A DNA stretch of 61,174 nucleotides from contig LXYH01000060.1 in assembly GCA_001650895.1 (NCBI GenBank), positions 1 to 61,174 on the forward strand, in the 5' to 3' direction. Below are positions 1 to 8,119 of the stretch, piece after piece; the first letter of the stretch is position 1, and every line of letters starts with the position of its first letter. The stretch comes from Rhodobacteraceae bacterium EhC02. GTDB lineage: Bacteria; Pseudomonadota; Alphaproteobacteria; Rhodobacterales; Rhodobacteraceae. A model generated the notes under the pieces. The model made no database searches, had not been told where the DNA came from, and saw only the letters and a program-made list of their open reading frames with translations. A program made the position numbers and the translations under genes.

Positions 1-833
1 CCCGCCACCGGTCCGTAAAGCCGCCCCACCCCGCCCAGGATCACGAAGATCATGATCTCGCCGCTGGTGTGCCAGCTGAACATGGTGGGGCTGATGAACC
101 GGTTGAGATCGGCAAACAGCGCCCCCGCCAGGCCCGTGATCGCGCCAGAGATCACGAAGGCCACCAGCCGCAGCCGATAGGGCGCGATGCCGACGGTTTC
201 GACCCGGTCCGCGTTCTGCCGCGCCGCCGTCAGCGCCAGCCCGAAAGGCGCCCGCGACAGCCGCGCGGAAAACAGCAGCGCAAGACCAAGGATCACGTAG
301 GACAGGATCAGGAACTGCACCGGCACCAGCGTGTTCAGCCCCGGAAAGCTGTTGCGCACATAGATCGACAGGCCATCCTCTCCGCCATAGGCGGGCCAGC
401 CGATGGTGAAATAGTAAAGCATCTGCCCGAAGGCGAGCGTGATCATGATGAAATAGACGCCCGATGTCCGCAGGCTCAGCGCCCCGATCAGAAGGGCCGC
501 CAGCGCCGAGGACACCATCGCCACAAGCCAGATCACCGGCATGGATTTCGTGCCCTCGATCAGGATCGGCCAGTCCATGATCGGATCGAAGGTCTGCGCA
601 TGGCTGGCAAGAATGCCCATCGCATAGCCACCGATCCCGAAGAACGCCGCATGACCGAAACTGACCAGCCCGCCCAGCCCCAGCGCGATATTCAGCCCCA
701 CACCGGCCAGCGCCAGGATCGCGACCTTGGTGCAAAGCGTCAGGATATAGGCCTGCCCCGTGGACCAGGCCCAGAATGGCACCAGTATCAGCAGAAAGGT
801 CAGGCCCGCATTGATATAACTTTCACGCGTCAT
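1..833 (-). CDS. Branched-chain amino acid-type ABC transporter permease (LivM family), partial
   Basis: This is an inner-membrane permease of the HAAT (Liv) family. Reading from the ATG at 831-833, the protein starts MTRESYINAGLTFLLILV and shows several hydrophobic segments. The family hallmark GLGGLVSFGHAAFFGIGGYA follows early, then the LivM-type segment ending near AITGLAGALFADLNRF. The frame is open at base 1, so the C-terminus lies outside the window. The start is one base downstream of the livH stop, so the two are translationally coupled. Position in an aromatic-acid degradation operon suggests import of an aromatic acid rather than leucine; that is inference from neighbours. Family assignment is firm, substrate is not. 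Confidence 0.9.
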   Translation of the reverse strand, partial: MTRESYINAGLTFLLILVPFWAWSTGQAYILTLCTKVAILALAGVGLNIALGLGGLVSFGHAAFFGIGGYAMGILASHAQTFDPIMDWPILIEGTKSMPVIWLVAMVSSALAALLIGALSLRTSGVYFIMITLAFGQMLYYFTIGWPAYGGEDGLSIYVRNSFPGLNTLVPVQFLILSYVILGLALLFSARLSRAPFGLALTAARQNADRVETVGIAPYRLRLVAFVISGAITGLAGALFADLNRFISPTMFSWHTSGEIMIFVILGGVGRLYGPVA

Positions 834-834
834 C

Positions 835-1752
835 TCAGGCGCTCCCGTACAGGCCCGAGGGGCGCACGATCAGCACGGCCGCCATCAGGATATAGATCAG
901 CATCGAGCCCAGCGAGGCGCCGATGGTCGTGGCGGCGGAGGGATCCATGAACAGCGCAAAGAAGCGCGGCAGCAGCACGCCGCCCATCGTATCGGTCATG
1001 CCCACCAGCAGCGCCCCCACCAGCGCGCCCTTGATGGATCCGATCCCGCCGATCACGATGACCACGAAGGCCAGGATCAGCACCGGCTCGCCCATGCCGA
1101 CCTGCACCGACTGGATCGCGCCCACCAGCGCGCCCGCCAGCCCGGCCAGCGCCGCGCCCAGCGCAAAGACCAGCGTGTAAAGCCTTGATATGTCGATCCC
1201 CAACGCTGCGATCATCTCGCGGTCCGCCTCGCCGGCACGGATCTGGATGCCGATGCGGGTGCGCGCGATCAGCGCGAACAGCCCCCCCGCCACAAGCAAT
1301 CCGGCCAGGATGATCGCCAGCCGGTAAAGCGGATACTGGATCCCGCCCGGCAGCGTGACCGGACCGGACAGATAGCTTGGCACGTCAAGGTAAAGCGGGA
1401 AGGACCCGAAAACCCAGCGCGTTCCTTCCGACAGGATCAGGATCAGCGCGAAGGTGGCCAGCACCTGGTCAAGATGGTCGCGCTTGTACAATCGCCGGAT
1501 CACCGTCAACTCGATCAGCGCGCCCGCCGCCGCCGCCGCCGCAAGGCTGGCCATCAGCGCCAGCACGAACGATCCCGTCGCACCAGCGACCGCCGCCGCC
1601 GCGAAGGCCCCGATCATGTAAAGCGATCCATGCGCCAGGTTGATCAGGCCCATGACCCCGAACACCAGCGTCAGGCCCGCAGCCATCAGGAACAGCATGA
1701 TCCCGAATTGCAGCCCGTTCAGCATCTGTTCGGCAAAAAGCAGAAAGGTCAT
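835..1752 (-). CDS. Branched-chain amino acid-type ABC transporter permease (LivH family)
   Basis: A 305-residue inner-membrane permease, normal length for LivH. It is almost entirely hydrophobic and carries the family motif FGVMGLINLAHGSLYMIGAF near residues 31-50. Further on is the cytoplasmic loop typical of this family (RAGEADREMIAALGID), which contacts the ATPase. It sits between the binding protein and the truncated LivM, with about 106 bases separating it from the binding-protein gene. No ATPase genes are visible in this operon before the window edge, so they probably lie beyond base 1. The likely role is import of the substrate of the upstream CoA-ligase pathway; this is inferred from the operon. 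Confidence 0.92.
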   Translation of the reverse strand: MTFLLFAEQMLNGLQFGIMLFLMAAGLTLVFGVMGLINLAHGSLYMIGAFAAAAVAGATGSFVLALMASLAAAAAAGALIELTVIRRLYKRDHLDQVLATFALILILSEGTRWVFGSFPLYLDVPSYLSGPVTLPGGIQYPLYRLAIILAGLLVAGGLFALIARTRIGIQIRAGEADREMIAALGIDISRLYTLVFALGAALAGLAGALVGAIQSVQVGMGEPVLILAFVVIVIGGIGSIKGALVGALLVGMTDTMGGVLLPRFFALFMDPSAATTIGASLGSMLIYILMAAVLIVRPSGLYGSA

Positions 1753-1822
1753 GTTTTCCGTCCGCTTGGGGTGAAGTTATCCCGTCCGCGCGCGATCGGC
1801 GCGGCAACGCAACAGGCAGGTT

Positions 1823-1848
1823 GGTCCCGGCGCCTGCGCGCCGGAACC
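1823..1848 (-). other. Intercistronic GC-rich hairpin between binding protein and permease genes
   Basis: Arms 1823-1833 and 1838-1848 pair over 11 positions around a 4-base loop. The one imperfect position is G-U in the minus-strand transcript but C-A in the plus strand, so the structure favours the minus-strand mRNA. It lies just after the binding-protein stop codon and has no U tract. A role in 3' protection or partial attenuation, giving more binding protein than permease, is inference. Confidence 0.5.
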
Positions 1849-1858
1849 GGATCAGTGA

Positions 1859-3001
1859 TTACATCTTGCACTCGACCGCATAGGCATCGACGTGATCTTC
1901 CAGCGCCACACCGATGATCTTGTTGGTGAAGATGTCACCTTCCTGGATCACCTCGCGGACATAGATGTCCTGAACGGGATGGTTGTTGGTGCCGAATTTG
2001 AAATCGCCACGCGTGCTGGCGAAATCGGCCTCTTTCAACGCGGCGCGGAACGCCGCCTTGTCGCCGATATCGGCCTTGCCGACAGCGGACAGAAGCAGGT
2101 TCGCCGTGTCATAGCCCTGCGATGCATAAAGCGACGGCAGGCGGCCGTATTCCTGCTGGAAGGCCGCAACGAAGGTCTTGTTCGCCTCATTGTCCAGATC
2201 CTTGCCCCACTGCGAGGTGTTGACCACGCCCAGCGCCGCAGCGCCCACGGCCTGAAGGATGCCCTGGTCAAAGCTGAAGGCAGGCCCCACCACCGGCAGA
2301 CCCACACCGCTGTCGGCATATTGCTTCATGAAGGAAATCCCCATGCCGCCCGGCAGGAAGAAGAACACCGAATCCGCCCCCGATGCGCGGATCTGCGCGA
2401 TCTCGGCGGCATAGTCGGTCTGCCCCAGCGTGGTATAGATCTCGCCGGCCAGTTCACCCTTGTAGAAGCGCTTGAACCCCGTCAGCGCATCGGTGCCCGC
2501 CGGATAGTTGGGCGCCAGGATGAAGGTCTTGGCATAGCCCGCCTTGGTCGCATGGGCGCCCGCCGCCTCGTGCAGGTTGTCGTTCTGCCATGCGACGTTG
2601 AAATAGTTCGGATGGCAGCCCTTGCCCGCCAGCGCCGAAGGGCCTGCGTTCACCGACAGGTAGATCTTGTCCTGCGCCACGGCGGACGGCACGACGGCCA
2701 TGGCCAGGTTCGACCAGATGATGCCGGTCAGCACATCGACATTCTCGGCCTGGATCATCTTGTCGGCCAGCTGGACGGCAATCTCGGGCTTTTGCTGGTC
2801 ATCCTCGATCACCACCTCGACAGCATCGCTGCCGGACAGTTTCAGCGCCAGCATGAAGCCGTCGCGCGCGTCGATGCCAAGGCCGGCACCGCCGCCCGAC
2901 AGCGTGGTGATCATGCCAACCTTCACCTTGCCCTCTGCCATGGCCGCGCCCGCGGCCAGCAGCGCGGTTGTGGCCAGCATCGCCAGTTTCGTCAGTTTCA
3001 T
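1859..3001 (-). CDS. ABC transporter periplasmic substrate-binding protein (LivK-like)
   Basis: A 380-residue Leu/Ile/Val-binding-protein-like protein. The N-terminus MKLTKLAMLATTALLAAGAA is a classic Sec signal peptide, with probable cleavage after AMA before EGKVKVGM. The mature part opens with the family pattern TTLSGGGAGLGIDARDGFMLAL. It lies 48 bases after a small Lrp-type protein gene and ahead of livH/livM in a minus-strand operon devoted to CoA-linked aromatic degradation. Related binding proteins in such operons bind benzoate-like acids, so a hydroxy- or aminobenzoate ligand is plausible but inferred. The ATG at 2999-3001 is the natural start because it begins the signal peptide. Confidence 0.92.
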   Translation of the reverse strand: MKLTKLAMLATTALLAAGAAMAEGKVKVGMITTLSGGGAGLGIDARDGFMLALKLSGSDAVEVVIEDDQQKPEIAVQLADKMIQAENVDVLTGIIWSNLAMAVVPSAVAQDKIYLSVNAGPSALAGKGCHPNYFNVAWQNDNLHEAAGAHATKAGYAKTFILAPNYPAGTDALTGFKRFYKGELAGEIYTTLGQTDYAAEIAQIRASGADSVFFFLPGGMGISFMKQYADSGVGLPVVGPAFSFDQGILQAVGAAALGVVNTSQWGKDLDNEANKTFVAAFQQEYGRLPSLYASQGYDTANLLLSAVGKADIGDKAAFRAALKEADFASTRGDFKFGTNNHPVQDIYVREVIQEGDIFTNKIIGVALEDHVDAYAVECKM

Positions 3002-3049
3002 CTTGTCTTTCCTCCGTGTTGGCCCCTTTGGGCTTTTGCTTTTTGTCGT

Positions 3050-3286
3050 TCAGAACGCCTTGAATGTCGGCGTGGTCAGGGTGCGTTCAATTCCGGGAAT
3101 GTCCAGCAGGTGATCATTGATATATTTGCCCACATCGGCCCCTTCAGGAATATACAGCTTCATCAGAAGATCAAACGCGCCGGATGTCGAGTAAAGCTCG
3201 GAATGAATCTCGCGCAGAACGATCTGTTCGGCCACGCGATAGGTCAGGCCCGGCTTCCAACGGACCTGGACGAAGACGCAGGTCAT
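3050..3286 (-). CDS. Stand-alone Lrp/AsnC-type ligand-binding (RAM) domain protein
   Basis: A 78-residue protein resembling only the C-terminal effector domain of Lrp/AsnC regulators (for example SGAFDLLMKLYIPEGADVGK and IPGIERTLTTPTF). No DNA-binding helix-turn-helix is present. The ATG at 3284-3286 overlaps the CoA ligase stop by four bases (ATGA), so it is translationally coupled to catabolic genes. Such single-domain proteins usually form dimers or octamers that bind small amino acids. Here it could sense or buffer an amino acid or aromatic amine intermediate, or act with the operon's MarR regulator; neither is shown. Length and motifs support a real gene. Confidence 0.85.
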   Translation of the reverse strand: MTCVFVQVRWKPGLTYRVAEQIVLREIHSELYSTSGAFDLLMKLYIPEGADVGKYINDHLLDIPGIERTLTTPTFKAF

Positions 3287-4911
3287 GGCCGCGCCTCCTT
3301 CAGGCGGAAACGCTGGATCTTGCCGCTTTCGGTCTTCGGCAGACCTTCGCAAAAGACGATGCGGCGCGGATATTTGTAGGGTGCGATCTGCGCCTTGACG
3401 TGATCCTGCAGCGCCTTGGCCGTGGCCTCCGACGCCGCGGCCCCGTCGCGCAGCACCACATGGGCCTGCACGATGGCGCCGCGCTCGGCGTCGGGCACGC
3501 CGATGACGGCGCATTCGGCCACATGCGGATGCGACAGCAGCGCCGCCTCGACCTCGGGGCCGGCGATGTTGTACCCGGACGAGATGATCATGTCGTCGTT
3601 GCGCGCGGCGAAATGCAGGTATCCGTCCTCGTCCATGACAAAGGCGTCGCCCGTCACGTTCCAGCCATCCTGCACATAGGCCGCCTGGCGGTCATCGGCC
3701 AGATAGCGGCACCCCGTGGGTCCGCGCACCGCCAACCGGCCGACCGTGCCGCGCGCCACCTCGGCCCCGTCCTCGCCGATCACCTTTGCCTCGTATCCCC
3801 GCACCGGCTTGCCGGTGCAGGCCGGGCGATGATCGTCAAAGCGGTTGGTGATGAAGATATGCAGCAGTTCCGTCGCCCCGATGCCGTCCAGCATGGGTTT
3901 GCCGGTCTTGGCCATCCATTCCCGGTAGACCGGCGCGGGCAATGTTTCGCCCGCCGACACGGCCGCGCGCAAGGATGACAGATCCGCCCCCTGCTCCATC
4001 GCCGCCAGCATCGCGCGATAGGCGGTTGGCGCCGTGAAGCACACGGTCGCGCGGTATTTCTGGATGATCTCGATCATGTTCGGGGGCGAGGCGTTTTCCA
4101 GAAGGGTCGCAGCCGCGCCAAAACGCAAGGGAAACACCGCAAGCCCGCCCAGCCCGAAGGTGAATGCAAGGGGTGGCGAGCCCACGAACACATCCTCGGG
4201 CGTCACGCCCAGAACCTCGCGCGCATAGCCATCCGCGATGATCAGCAGATCCCGGTGAAAATGCATCGTGGCCTTCGGCGCGCCCGTGGTCCCCGATGTG
4301 AAGCCAAGAAGTGCCACGTCATCGCGCCCCGTCGGCACGGCCTCGAACTGCACGGGCTTTTCCAAGGCCAGCCGGTCCAGTTCGGCATCATGGTTCGACG
4401 TGCCGTCGAACCCCGTCACGCGGGTCAGAAACCGCGATCCCGCCGCGCAAGCCTCCATCTCCTCCATCAGCCGCGTGTCGCACAGGGCATGGGTGATCTC
4501 GGCCTTGTCGACGATCTTGGTCAACTCGCCCGCCCGCAGCATCGGCATGGTGTTCACCACCACCGCCCCCGCCTTGGTCGCGGCCAGCCAGCAGGCCACC
4601 ATTGCGGGATTGTTGGCAGACCGGATCAGTACCCGGTTCCCGGCCTTCACCCCCAGATCATCGACCAGCGCATGCGCCAGGCGGTTGGTCCAGTCCGCCA
4701 GCTCCTTGTAGGTCCGCCTGCGCCCGTTGCCGATCAGGGCCGTGCGGTCGCCGAAACCGCGCGCCACCATGGCATCGGTCAGTTCCACCGCGGCGTTCAG
4801 CCGTTCGGGATAATCGAACCCCTCCAGCAACAGATCGGGCCATTGCGCGCGGGGCGGCAGGTTGTCCCGCGTGAAGGTATCCACATGCGCGCTTGGTCCC
4901 AGCATCTGCAT
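3283..4911 (-). CDS. Aromatic acid CoA ligase (2-aminobenzoate/benzoate-CoA ligase family)
   Basis: A 542-residue ANL-superfamily acyl/aryl-CoA ligase that activates a carboxylic acid with ATP and CoA in the cytoplasm. The P-loop TSGTTGAPK is at residues 205-213. The motif GIGATELLHIFITN follows, and the C-terminal catalytic lysine of PKTESGK is at K531. The start chosen (ATG 4909-4911) shares one base with the acyl-CoA dehydrogenase stop (TGATG) and is preceded by a GGGGGAG ribosome-binding site. A second in-frame ATG lies two codons later. Sequence style and the neighbouring monooxygenase/reductase gene point to 2-aminobenzoate as substrate. Benzoate or another substituted benzoate cannot be excluded. 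Confidence 0.9.
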   Translation of the reverse strand: MQMLGPSAHVDTFTRDNLPPRAQWPDLLLEGFDYPERLNAAVELTDAMVARGFGDRTALIGNGRRRTYKELADWTNRLAHALVDDLGVKAGNRVLIRSANNPAMVACWLAATKAGAVVVNTMPMLRAGELTKIVDKAEITHALCDTRLMEEMEACAAGSRFLTRVTGFDGTSNHDAELDRLALEKPVQFEAVPTGRDDVALLGFTSGTTGAPKATMHFHRDLLIIADGYAREVLGVTPEDVFVGSPPLAFTFGLGGLAVFPLRFGAAATLLENASPPNMIEIIQKYRATVCFTAPTAYRAMLAAMEQGADLSSLRAAVSAGETLPAPVYREWMAKTGKPMLDGIGATELLHIFITNRFDDHRPACTGKPVRGYEAKVIGEDGAEVARGTVGRLAVRGPTGCRYLADDRQAAYVQDGWNVTGDAFVMDEDGYLHFAARNDDMIISSGYNIAGPEVEAALLSHPHVAECAVIGVPDAERGAIVQAHVVLRDGAAASEATAKALQDHVKAQIAPYKYPRRIVFCEGLPKTESGKIQRFRLKEARP

Positions 4912-6065
4912 CACTCCCCCTGAAAAGCTCCCATGGCCTGCCGCGCGATGACGACGCGCTGCACATCGGACGCGCCCTCGTAGATCCTGAGCGCGCGGAT
5001 CTCGCGGTAAAGCCGTTCGACCACGGCACCCGATCGCACCCCGTCGCCGCCGTGCAACTGCACCGCCATGTCGATCACTTTCTGCGCCTCGTCCGTGGCA
5101 TAAAGCTTGGCCATGGCCGCCTCGCGCGTCACGCGCGCGGCACCTGCATCCTTGGCCCATGCCGCGCGGTAAACCAGCAGCGCCGCCGCATCGACGCGCA
5201 GCGCCATATCCGCGACATGCCCCTGAACCATCTGCAGATCGAACAGCGGCGCGCCCTGCACCTGCCGGGCCTGCACGCGGGCCAAGGCCTCGTCCAGCGC
5301 GCGCCGCGCAAAGCCCAGCGCCGCCGCGGCGACGGTGGACCGGAACACATCCAGCACCGACATGGCGATGCGGAACCCCTGCCCCCGCGCCCCGATCAGC
5401 GCAGAACCCGGCACCCGCACCCCGTCAAAGCGCAGCCTTGCCAGCGGATGCGGCGCGATTGTCTCCAACCGCTCGACCACTTCGAACCCCGGCAGGCCCG
5501 CAGGCACCACGAATGCCGACAGCCCGCGCGCGCCCGGCGCCTCGCCGCTGCGGGCAAAGACGGTATAGACATCGGCGATCCCGCCGTTGGAAATCCACGT
5601 CTTCTCGCCGTTCAGGACAAACCCGTCCCCATCTGCTTCGGCCGTCATGGTCGAACTGGCCACATCCGATCCCGATTGCGGCTCGGTCAGCGCAAAGGCG
5701 GAAATCGCGCGGCCTTCGCGCGTCCGCGCCAGCCACTCGGCTTTCTGGTGATCGGTGCCGAACAGCGACAGCGCCCCGGTGCCCAGCCCCTGCATGGCAA
5801 AGGCGAAATCCGCCAGACCGTCATGGCGCGCCAGCGTTTCACGGATCAGGCAAAGCGTACGCACATCCAGTGCGCCCTCCATGGCCCCGGAATGCATCAG
5901 CCACCCGCCCTGCCCCAGCATCGCCACCAGCGACCGGCAGGCCGCGTCCGTATCGGCATGATCCACGCCGCCCAGATGCGCCGCGCACCAGCGGTCCAGC
6001 GCCACGGCCAGAGCCCGGTGCCGATCCTCGAAGAACGGCCAGTCCAGAAACGACCGATCAGCCAT
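4911..6065 (-). CDS. Acyl-CoA dehydrogenase family protein
   Basis: A 384-residue flavoprotein dehydrogenase of normal length. It carries the FAD/substrate motif [15 protein letters not shown] and the C-terminal signature [18 protein letters not shown], in which the glutamate of YEG sits where many family members have the catalytic base. It probably oxidises an alicyclic or open-chain CoA ester formed after dearomatisation. The start ATG (6063-6065) begins [15 protein letters not shown] longer frame upstream lacks conserved sequence and was not used. The gene follows the enoyl-CoA hydratase gene by 49 bases and overlaps the ligase start by one base. Electrons would pass to ETF, which is not encoded here. 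Confidence 0.92.
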   Translation of the reverse strand: MADRSFLDWPFFEDRHRALAVALDRWCAAHLGGVDHADTDAACRSLVAMLGQGGWLMHSGAMEGALDVRTLCLIRETLARHDGLADFAFAMQGLGTGALSLFGTDHQKAEWLARTREGRAISAFALTEPQSGSDVASSTMTAEADGDGFVLNGEKTWISNGGIADVYTVFARSGEAPGARGLSAFVVPAGLPGFEVVERLETIAPHPLARLRFDGVRVPGSALIGARGQGFRIAMSVLDVFRSTVAAAALGFARRALDEALARVQARQVQGAPLFDLQMVQGHVADMALRVDAAALLVYRAAWAKDAGAARVTREAAMAKLYATDEAQKVIDMAVQLHGGDGVRSGAVVERLYREIRALRIYEGASDVQRVVIARQAMGAFQGE

Positions 6066-6114
6066 GACGCACCGTCCCCTGTTTCTTCTTGCTAAAAATA
6101 TCCGAATCCATCGC

Positions 6115-6921
6115 TCAATCCCCCGCGAAGACGGGCTTTTCCTTCGCAACGAAGGCCTCGTAGGCCCTTGTGAAATCCTGCGTCTGCATGCAGATCGCCT
6201 GCGCCTGCGCCTCGGCCTCTATGGCCTGGTCGATCGACATCGACCATTCCTGCGCCAGCATGGTCTTGGTCATCATATGCCCGAAGTTCGGCCCCGCCGC
6301 GATGCGCGTGGCCATCTCCTGCGCGGCCTCCGCCAGCCCGTCCCCCGGCACCAGCCGGTTGAAGAAGCCCCATCTCTCGGCCTCCTCGGCCGTCATGACG
6401 CGCCCGGTATAAAGCAGTTCCGCCGCGCGCCCCTGCCCGATGATGCGCGGCAGGATCGCACAGGCGCCCATGTCGCAGCCCGCAAGGCCGACGCGGGTGA
6501 ACAGAAACGCGGTCTTGGCCTCGGGCGTGCCGATCCGCAGGTCCGAGGCCATGGCGATGATCGCCCCCGCGCCCACGCAGATGCCATCCACCGCCGCGAT
6601 CACCGGCTTGCCGCAGTTCACGATCGCCTTGACCAGATCGCCTGTCATCCGCGTGAAGGCCAGCAGCTCCTTCATGCTCATCCCGGTCAGCGGGCCGATG
6701 ATGTCATGCACATCCCCGCCCGAACTGAAATTGCCACCGTTCGAGGCAAAGACCACCGCCTTGACGTCATCGGCATAGACAAGGTCGCGGAACCAGTCGC
6801 GCAATTCGGCATAGCTGTCAAAGGTCAGCGGGTTCTTCCGCTCGGGCCGGTCCAGCGCGATGGTGGCGATGCCGCCTTCTATCCGGCACAGGAAATGTTG
6901 CACATCGGTCCGCATCGTCAT
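6115..6921 (-). CDS. Enoyl-CoA hydratase/isomerase (crotonase) family protein
   Basis: A 268-residue crotonase-fold protein. The oxyanion-hole segments [11 protein letters not shown] and [11 protein letters not shown], and the helix [20 protein letters not shown], are recognisable. At the place where classical hydratases have their first catalytic glutamate the sequence reads [10 protein letters not shown], so that glutamate appears to be missing, while the second (in AAELL) is kept. This argues for an isomerase, hydrolase or ring-opening variant rather than a standard hydratase. The ATG overlaps the marR stop by four bases. In the operon it would act on a CoA-bound, partly reduced ring intermediate; that is inference. 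Confidence 0.88.
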   Translation of the reverse strand: MTMRTDVQHFLCRIEGGIATIALDRPERKNPLTFDSYAELRDWFRDLVYADDVKAVVFASNGGNFSSGGDVHDIIGPLTGMSMKELLAFTRMTGDLVKAIVNCGKPVIAAVDGICVGAGAIIAMASDLRIGTPEAKTAFLFTRVGLAGCDMGACAILPRIIGQGRAAELLYTGRVMTAEEAERWGFFNRLVPGDGLAEAAQEMATRIAAGPNFGHMMTKTMLAQEWSMSIDQAIEAEAQAQAICMQTQDFTRAYEAFVAKEKPVFAGD

Positions 6922-7400
6922 TCAGTTGCTCCCTTGTCGTCAAGTTTCTGCGCCAGCGTTCTGAGCCGCGCGGCATAGCTGCGCGCCTCCTCGGGGCTGA
7001 GTTCGGCCAGCATCGCGTCGATCCAGGCCTCGTGCTCGGTGGCCTGGCGGGCAAAGACCTCGGCGCCCTTGGCGGTCAGCCGCACCAGCGTGGCGCGCCG
7101 GTCGCCCGCCACCGGCACGCGCATGACCAGCCCATCCTCGGCCAGCCGGTCCACGATGCCCGTGACATTGCCGTTCGACACCCGCAGCACCCCGGACAGC
7201 GCGCTCATCCGCAGGCCCTGATCATGCCGGCTCAGCGCCGCCATCACGTCGAAACGCGGCAAGGTGCTGTCGAATTCCATGCGCATGCGTTCGCGCAGCT
7301 CCGCCTCGATCTTGCGGGTGACCGCCAGCAGCCGCAGCCACAGGCGCAGGCGCTGTTTGGATCCCTGCTCGGCCAGCCTGATCTGTGGTGTGCTGCTCAT
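6918..7400 (-). CDS. MarR family transcriptional regulator
   Basis: A 160-residue winged-helix regulator. The recognition helix and wing are visible as [17 protein letters not shown] followed by [20 protein letters not shown]. It is embedded in the operon, overlapping the SDR gene before it and the hydratase gene after it by ATGA junctions, so it should rise with the enzymes it controls. MarR proteins in aromatic-CoA operons are typically repressors released by the aryl-CoA ester. The obvious target is the large dyad at 10460-10502 upstream of the operon. DNA target and effector are inferred, not shown. Confidence 0.9.
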   Translation of the reverse strand: MSSTPQIRLAEQGSKQRLRLWLRLLAVTRKIEAELRERMRMEFDSTLPRFDVMAALSRHDQGLRMSALSGVLRVSNGNVTGIVDRLAEDGLVMRVPVAGDRRATLVRLTAKGAEVFARQATEHEAWIDAMLAELSPEEARSYAARLRTLAQKLDDKGATE

Positions 7401-8119
7401 ATCTCGCCCCCCGACACGCTCAATGCATGACCGTTCACCATGGATGCGCCGGGCGACGCCAGGAACATCACCGCCGCCACCACCTCGTCAGGGGCGATCA
7501 GCCGCCCCATCGGATTGTCGCTGACCACCTCGGCCAGCGCCGCCGCGCGGGTCAGGTCGAACCGTTTCTGCACCGCGCTGATGGCCGCCTCGGCCAGGTC
7601 GGTATCGACGAAACTGGGGCAGACCGCGTTGCAGGTGATGCCCTTGCCCGCCACATCCAGGGCGACGGAGCGCACCAGCCCCAGCACGCCATGCTTGGCC
7701 GCCGCATAGGCCGGAACCGTCGCACCGCCCTTGAGGCTGGCGGTCGAGGCCATGGCGATCAGCCGCCCGCCCGCCCCCATGCCGCGCAACGCCTCGCGGA
7801 ACAGCAGGAACGTGCCCGTCATGTTCACCGCAAGCGTGGCGTTCCAATCGGTCAGGCTGACACCGCGCAGCTTGCCCGCCACCCCGCCGCCCGCATTGGC
7901 GATCACCACGTCATAAGGGGCATCGAACAGGGCCTGCACCTGCGCCTCATCGGTCACATCGGCGGTGCGACAGGTCATGTCGAAACCCTGCGCCGTCTCT
8001 TCAAGCGCGGCCAGACGCCGCCCGGTGATGGTCACCCGGTCGCCCGCCACCGCAAATGCCCGCGCCACGGCGCGCCCGATACCCGACCCGCCACCGGTTA
8101 CCAGAACGCGGCGCGTCAT
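7397..8119 (-). CDS. Short-chain dehydrogenase/reductase (classical SDR)
   Basis: A 240-residue classical SDR. It has the Rossmann motif [15 protein letters not shown] near the N-terminus, NAGGG in the middle, and a standard active site with S in MASTAS and YAAAKHG (Tyr-x3-Lys). It is expected to oxidise or reduce a hydroxyl/keto group on a CoA-bound intermediate using NAD(P). The start ATG (8117-8119) overlaps the monooxygenase/reductase stop by four bases. A longer upstream frame overlaps that gene's coding sequence and was rejected. The end overlaps marR by four bases, so the gene is tightly coupled within the catabolic operon. Confidence 0.9.
   Translation of the reverse strand: MTRRVLVTGGGSGIGRAVARAFAVAGDRVTITGRRLAALEETAQGFDMTCRTADVTDEAQVQALFDAPYDVVIANAGGGVAGKLRGVSLTDWNATLAVNMTGTFLLFREALRGMGAGGRLIAMASTASLKGGATVPAYAAAKHGVLGLVRSVALDVAGKGITCNAVCPSFVDTDLAEAAISAVQKRFDLTRAAALAEVVSDNPMGRLIAPDEVVAAVMFLASPGASMVNGHALSVSGGEI

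Noticed and set aside
1501-1560. GCC/CGC-rich run resembling a simple repeat
   Set aside because: It encodes the Ala-rich membrane helix of the LivH permease (AAAAAG) and is explained by codon bias.
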